The notes under the pieces are model-generated. The model worked only from the letters and a program-made list of their open reading frames with translations. It made no database searches and was not told the origin of the DNA. Positions 19,251 through 22,151 of a stretch of 22,151 nucleotides of DNA are shown here, one piece after another. The translations under genes were made by a program, and so were the position numbers. Position 1 is the first letter of the stretch. Every line of letters starts with the position of its first letter. The DNA comes from Ichthyophonus hoferi (Eukaryota; Opisthokonta; Ichthyosporea; Ichthyophonida; Ichthyophonidae): NCBI GenBank assembly GCA_002751075.1, contig NAOQ01000048.1:25885-48035 (forward strand). Reading direction: 5' to 3'.

Positions 19251-19654
19251 ATTTTCTTCCCTTTATAGCTGTGGAGCAACTCATGTGTGCCAAGAGAAGG
19301 CAGCTCACAATTTATTGCATTACGTGATTGTCTACCAAGACAAACTAGCTCTAGGCATCAACCAAATTTCCAGCACCTGTGAAATCAGGCAGAGCATTAC
19401 ACATTTTTGTGGCATTAATGCTATTGATAACTTGGATGAAATTTTACAACAATGATTTACTATTACACTCAAGTCCAAGGAAACTACGTCATCTTTCCTG
19501 ATCAGGGCCAATGATATTGTCCAATGTTGAGAATAATAAGTGGAGACAAGTGCATTCCTCCAAACTATATTTGTTTAAAAGGAAAGGGAACACTGAATTA
19601 AGGGGCGTTTTAACGTGTCCCTTTGCATATACGGAGTACAGATATGCTAAGACA
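19251..19654 (+). other. coding-like segment with spaced cysteines before repeat R1
   Basis: From 19269 an open stretch of about 60 codons has four cysteines (beginning CGATHVCQEKAAHN) and no recognisable domain. It follows a pyrimidine-rich ATAG acceptor-like site at 19260-19268. It ends before R1 copy B and may belong to the same old element or to the decayed tract at 18.1-19.2 kb. Confidence 0.25.
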
Positions 19655-19960
19655 CACTTTTATTATTAAATAAGTCGTCAGGACTTGCCTTAGGCAGGAT
19701 GCATAAGCAATGTGTTATCTGAATCCAAAACGTACAATCGGAAATGGGTTATTATATAGTCACAGGACCTCTGCCATTAGCTGGTTCAATTTTGATCGAT
19801 CATCTTGGATTATCATTTAACACCAATAGAGTGCATTAACTTTTTCTAGAATACAAATGTAATAGTCATCGCTGGTAATATTAAATGATTATATGATATA
19901 CCTAAATTAATTAAATACTCATGTTTTAGCATTTACTAACTTACTTTCTGTGGCCATCAC
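19655..19960 (+). repeat. dispersed repeat R1, copy B
   Basis: Same orientation as 1-335 with shared blocks in the same order (see copy A). About 35 bases past its right end, TGGCATCA at 19996 resembles the TGGTATCA primer-binding site used by many LTR elements, so copy B could be a 5' LTR. The evidence is suggestive only. Confidence 0.7.
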
Positions 19961-20059
19961 TTATGGCCCCATGAGATCTATAAGGTTATAATGACTGGCA
20001 TCAATAAATTGCCTAATATAAAATGTGGGTGCTACAACTGATTTCAAATCAGTTCTTTA

Positions 20060-21100
20060 GAAATGCATCGATCACTGCACTTCTGGATTCCCTTAGGCCT
20101 CTTGAGATCATGCTCAAGCAACAGAGTAGCAGGTCTGCACCCACTGTTATCAGTGCTCTGCCAGCTAAAACTATTCACAATACAAAGATAATTCATTACC
20201 ATGTGCAATTGTTTAGGGCTTAATTGTTTTGAGTGTACATCCTTCAACTGTGTCTCCACAGGAGGAAAAAAGGATGGAGGTAAGCTTTCTACACAGTGCT
20301 CTGATGAGTAACTCAAGAAGCAATTGTATTGTTGTTATTACCCTATATGCCAAAGTCATGTGAGTGACTGACGTCAATCACAAGGGATGAACCCTTCTTC
20401 ACCAGTCAATGTAGTGGTGGTGATGGTTGTTGATGACCCGGAAGAAGGAGGCCTGCAGTTATATCAACCTACAAACTATTTCTGTGCAGAACCACAGGAA
20501 GAAATAAATTTTATATATGCCAAGATGACATTATTGTCAACGGAGGATAAGTATGATAACTTTATCTCAGCTCCAAAATATAAAGCAAAGAAAGTGCTCA
20601 TATATAACCAATGGTTAGATGTTAGTGGATCCAGGACAAATGGACTTCACATGGCAGAGTTAGAAGCAGAGATGCATAAGCTAGAATGAGAATTTTTAGC
20701 CGAGAAAGCCATTATCCCATCCAATGACACCTCTCCTACAACGAATAATTTTCTACTAATCAAATACTTCTGACTACAGAACAAGAATAGCACTTTAGTT
20801 TCCACTATGTGCACTTGCTGCAGCTTGGAAGTTAGGACCTGTAGCCTTTGTGTCTGTGCTAAGATTGCATGGAATCCTACCTTACAAAAGTCTTACCCCA
20901 CTAATGAATGAGTAGTTGAAGTGAATGAGGAAGAAAAGAATACAATAATACCCAGTTATCCTATAATCTGGATCACAAAGGGAATTAAATCATCTGTCAA
21001 TAATTACTGAAAAAACAGTCTTAAGGCTTATAGGGATCACTATTGAAAACAGTGCTGTCCTTCTAGACTCAAAAGCATAAATAACATAAATATGCATGAA
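20060..21100 (+). mobile_element. decayed coding-like region, possibly internal DNA of an old LTR element
   Basis: Several short plus-strand coding-like pieces follow R1 copy B. The longest, 20387-20689, starts with ATG and has 100 codons, Asp/Glu-rich, with a possible helical end (MAELEAEMHKLE). A cysteine-rich patch is near 20810-20860, and a word resembling an aspartic-protease LLDS core is near 21055-21075. Order and position would suit an LTR retrotransposon, but no reverse transcriptase or integrase is recognisable before the window ends. The region is broken if it is such an element; the family is not established. Confidence 0.3.
20369..20376. promoter_or_regulatory. CRE palindrome TGACGTCA
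   Basis: A second perfect TGACGTCA, 11 bases before the ATG at 20387. The other perfect copy in the window is at 8904, just right of the copia 3' LTR. Confidence 0.35.
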
Positions 21101-21440
21101 CTGTACTTTGATGAAGAATCAAGTGTCAGTATTTTCTGGGATCCTGGCGTATTACCATGTTCGATACCTTGACATAGTCTTGGCCAATGGAGGATTCTTC
21201 TTTCATGCTTGTTGATCCCAAACCATTGGTAGAGGAGTCACAATCCAAATTTTGCGGGAGAGGAGTTATGTTAGGCAGATTACTGTTAGCTGCAGTGGAT
21301 TCTTTGGAATCAGTAGGAAATATTACTTTCACTTTTTTTTTAATCCTCATGGACCAGGCACAAGTGATGGGTGTAAGCAGTAAGTTATGGTTGGGACAAA
21401 TGGTGTTTTCTGACAAACTTATGTTCTGACTTCTCGTCAT

Positions 21441-22151
21441 AAATATAATAAAAATGATACTTTTACTATATGTTCAAACAACATTTATTTGCATGTCTAA
21501 TTTCTTAGTTCTGATACAGACCTGAAGTTTGATTATACAGTTTTTGTAAAAATGACTGGCCTGCAGTTACTTAATGTAGTTCTAACAACTGAACTTAAAA
21601 TTAGACTTTAAGCCTATTTCCACTTTGTATGGAGATGTTCCTATGTAATTATAACACCTCTTACTATATTTTTTCACATGGGTTATACCTATACACTAGT
21701 ATGGGGCTGAGCCAACACATATGTAACACTTCTTATTATACTTTAAAACTTAACTTAAAACTGGATTAGTTTCCAAATATCTATTATTGTTTACTGCATT
21801 GAAAAAAAACACCTAAGATAAACTAAACTCTACATAAAGTTTTAATTATGATAAAATATCTAAATATAAGTGGCATGCCACTGAAATTGCAAACTTTACA
21901 TAAAGATTATTACTACTAATTAACTATATCCATATTCTATGGGGTATGATGTTTATAATCTATTCCTGCTTTGTACACACATATAGCACTTAAAAAACAC
22001 CAATAACCTATGCCAATACTAGTCTATATGACAACAAAATTAATAATCAATATATTCAATAGGGTAGGTTTGAATCTAGTAAAGTAGAGGATTGGGGAAT
22101 AGTTACTTAGTTGTCTTGGGTTACCACTGTTTACATCACAGTTGAAATAAA
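21441..22151. other. AT-rich gene-free DNA at the right edge
   Basis: No credible coding region, RNA or repeat is seen. There are scattered oligo-A and oligo-T runs only. Confidence 0.55.

Noticed and set aside
21126-21440. 104-codon minus-strand frame beginning with ATG, Ser/Asn-rich
   Set aside because: By my rough estimate about one frame of this length is expected by chance in this window. An overlapping plus-strand frame is equally open, and there is no motif.
22060-22085. GGTTTGAATC resembling a tRNA T-loop
   Set aside because: No acceptor, D or anticodon stem can be built upstream. No tRNA or rRNA was found anywhere in the window.

Overview
This is an AT-rich, gene-poor eukaryotic nuclear window, by rough eye estimate about two thirds A+T. 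It has one well-supported protein gene. The spliced gene with GT..AG introns, the CTAAC-type branch motifs just upstream of all three of its 3' splice sites, the decayed Ty1/copia element, and many binding-site-like motifs of fungal type (CCGG-N4-CCGG, TGACGTCA, CCAAT, GATA pairs) fit a filamentous fungus with a large, repeat-rich genome. That assignment is an inference; no rRNA, tRNA or housekeeping gene anchors it.

Layout. 1-335: copy A of a dispersed repeat (R1). 336-1130: plain AT-rich DNA. 1130-4600: microsatellites and degenerate TATAC/TATAT-type tracts, with a GC-rich hAT-like terminus near 2704 and a coding-looking minus-strand segment at 3987-4099. 5100-8505: a short, old, broken Ty1/copia element with two diverged LTRs about 3.19 kb apart, a gag-like region and an aspartic-protease region. 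8904-9024: a tight cluster of palindromic sites. 9.0-13.4 kb: about 4.4 kb without long ORFs but richer in palindromes, CCAAT boxes and E-boxes than chance would suggest. 13450-13890: tandem repeat of about 195-209 bp. 13902-13973: two identical-architecture CCGG-N4-CCGG palindromes 60 bp apart. 14.5-17.33 kb: the main gene. 18.1-19.6 kb: decayed coding-like DNA. 19655-19960: copy B of R1, followed to about 21.1 kb by more decayed coding-like DNA. 21.45-22.15 kb: nothing seen.

The main gene encodes a predicted transcription factor of at least 689 residues. It has a single C2H2 zinc finger carried in its own 95-nt exon, then basic clusters, then a very long hydrophilic Ser/Asn/His/Tyr-rich tail in one large exon. 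This finger is split between exons and no single reading frame shows it; it appears only when the exons are spliced. The long upstream region with ordered palindromes, a tandem array and a candidate distant 5' exon suggests a heavily controlled regulator, perhaps a developmental one; the function is not shown by the sequence.
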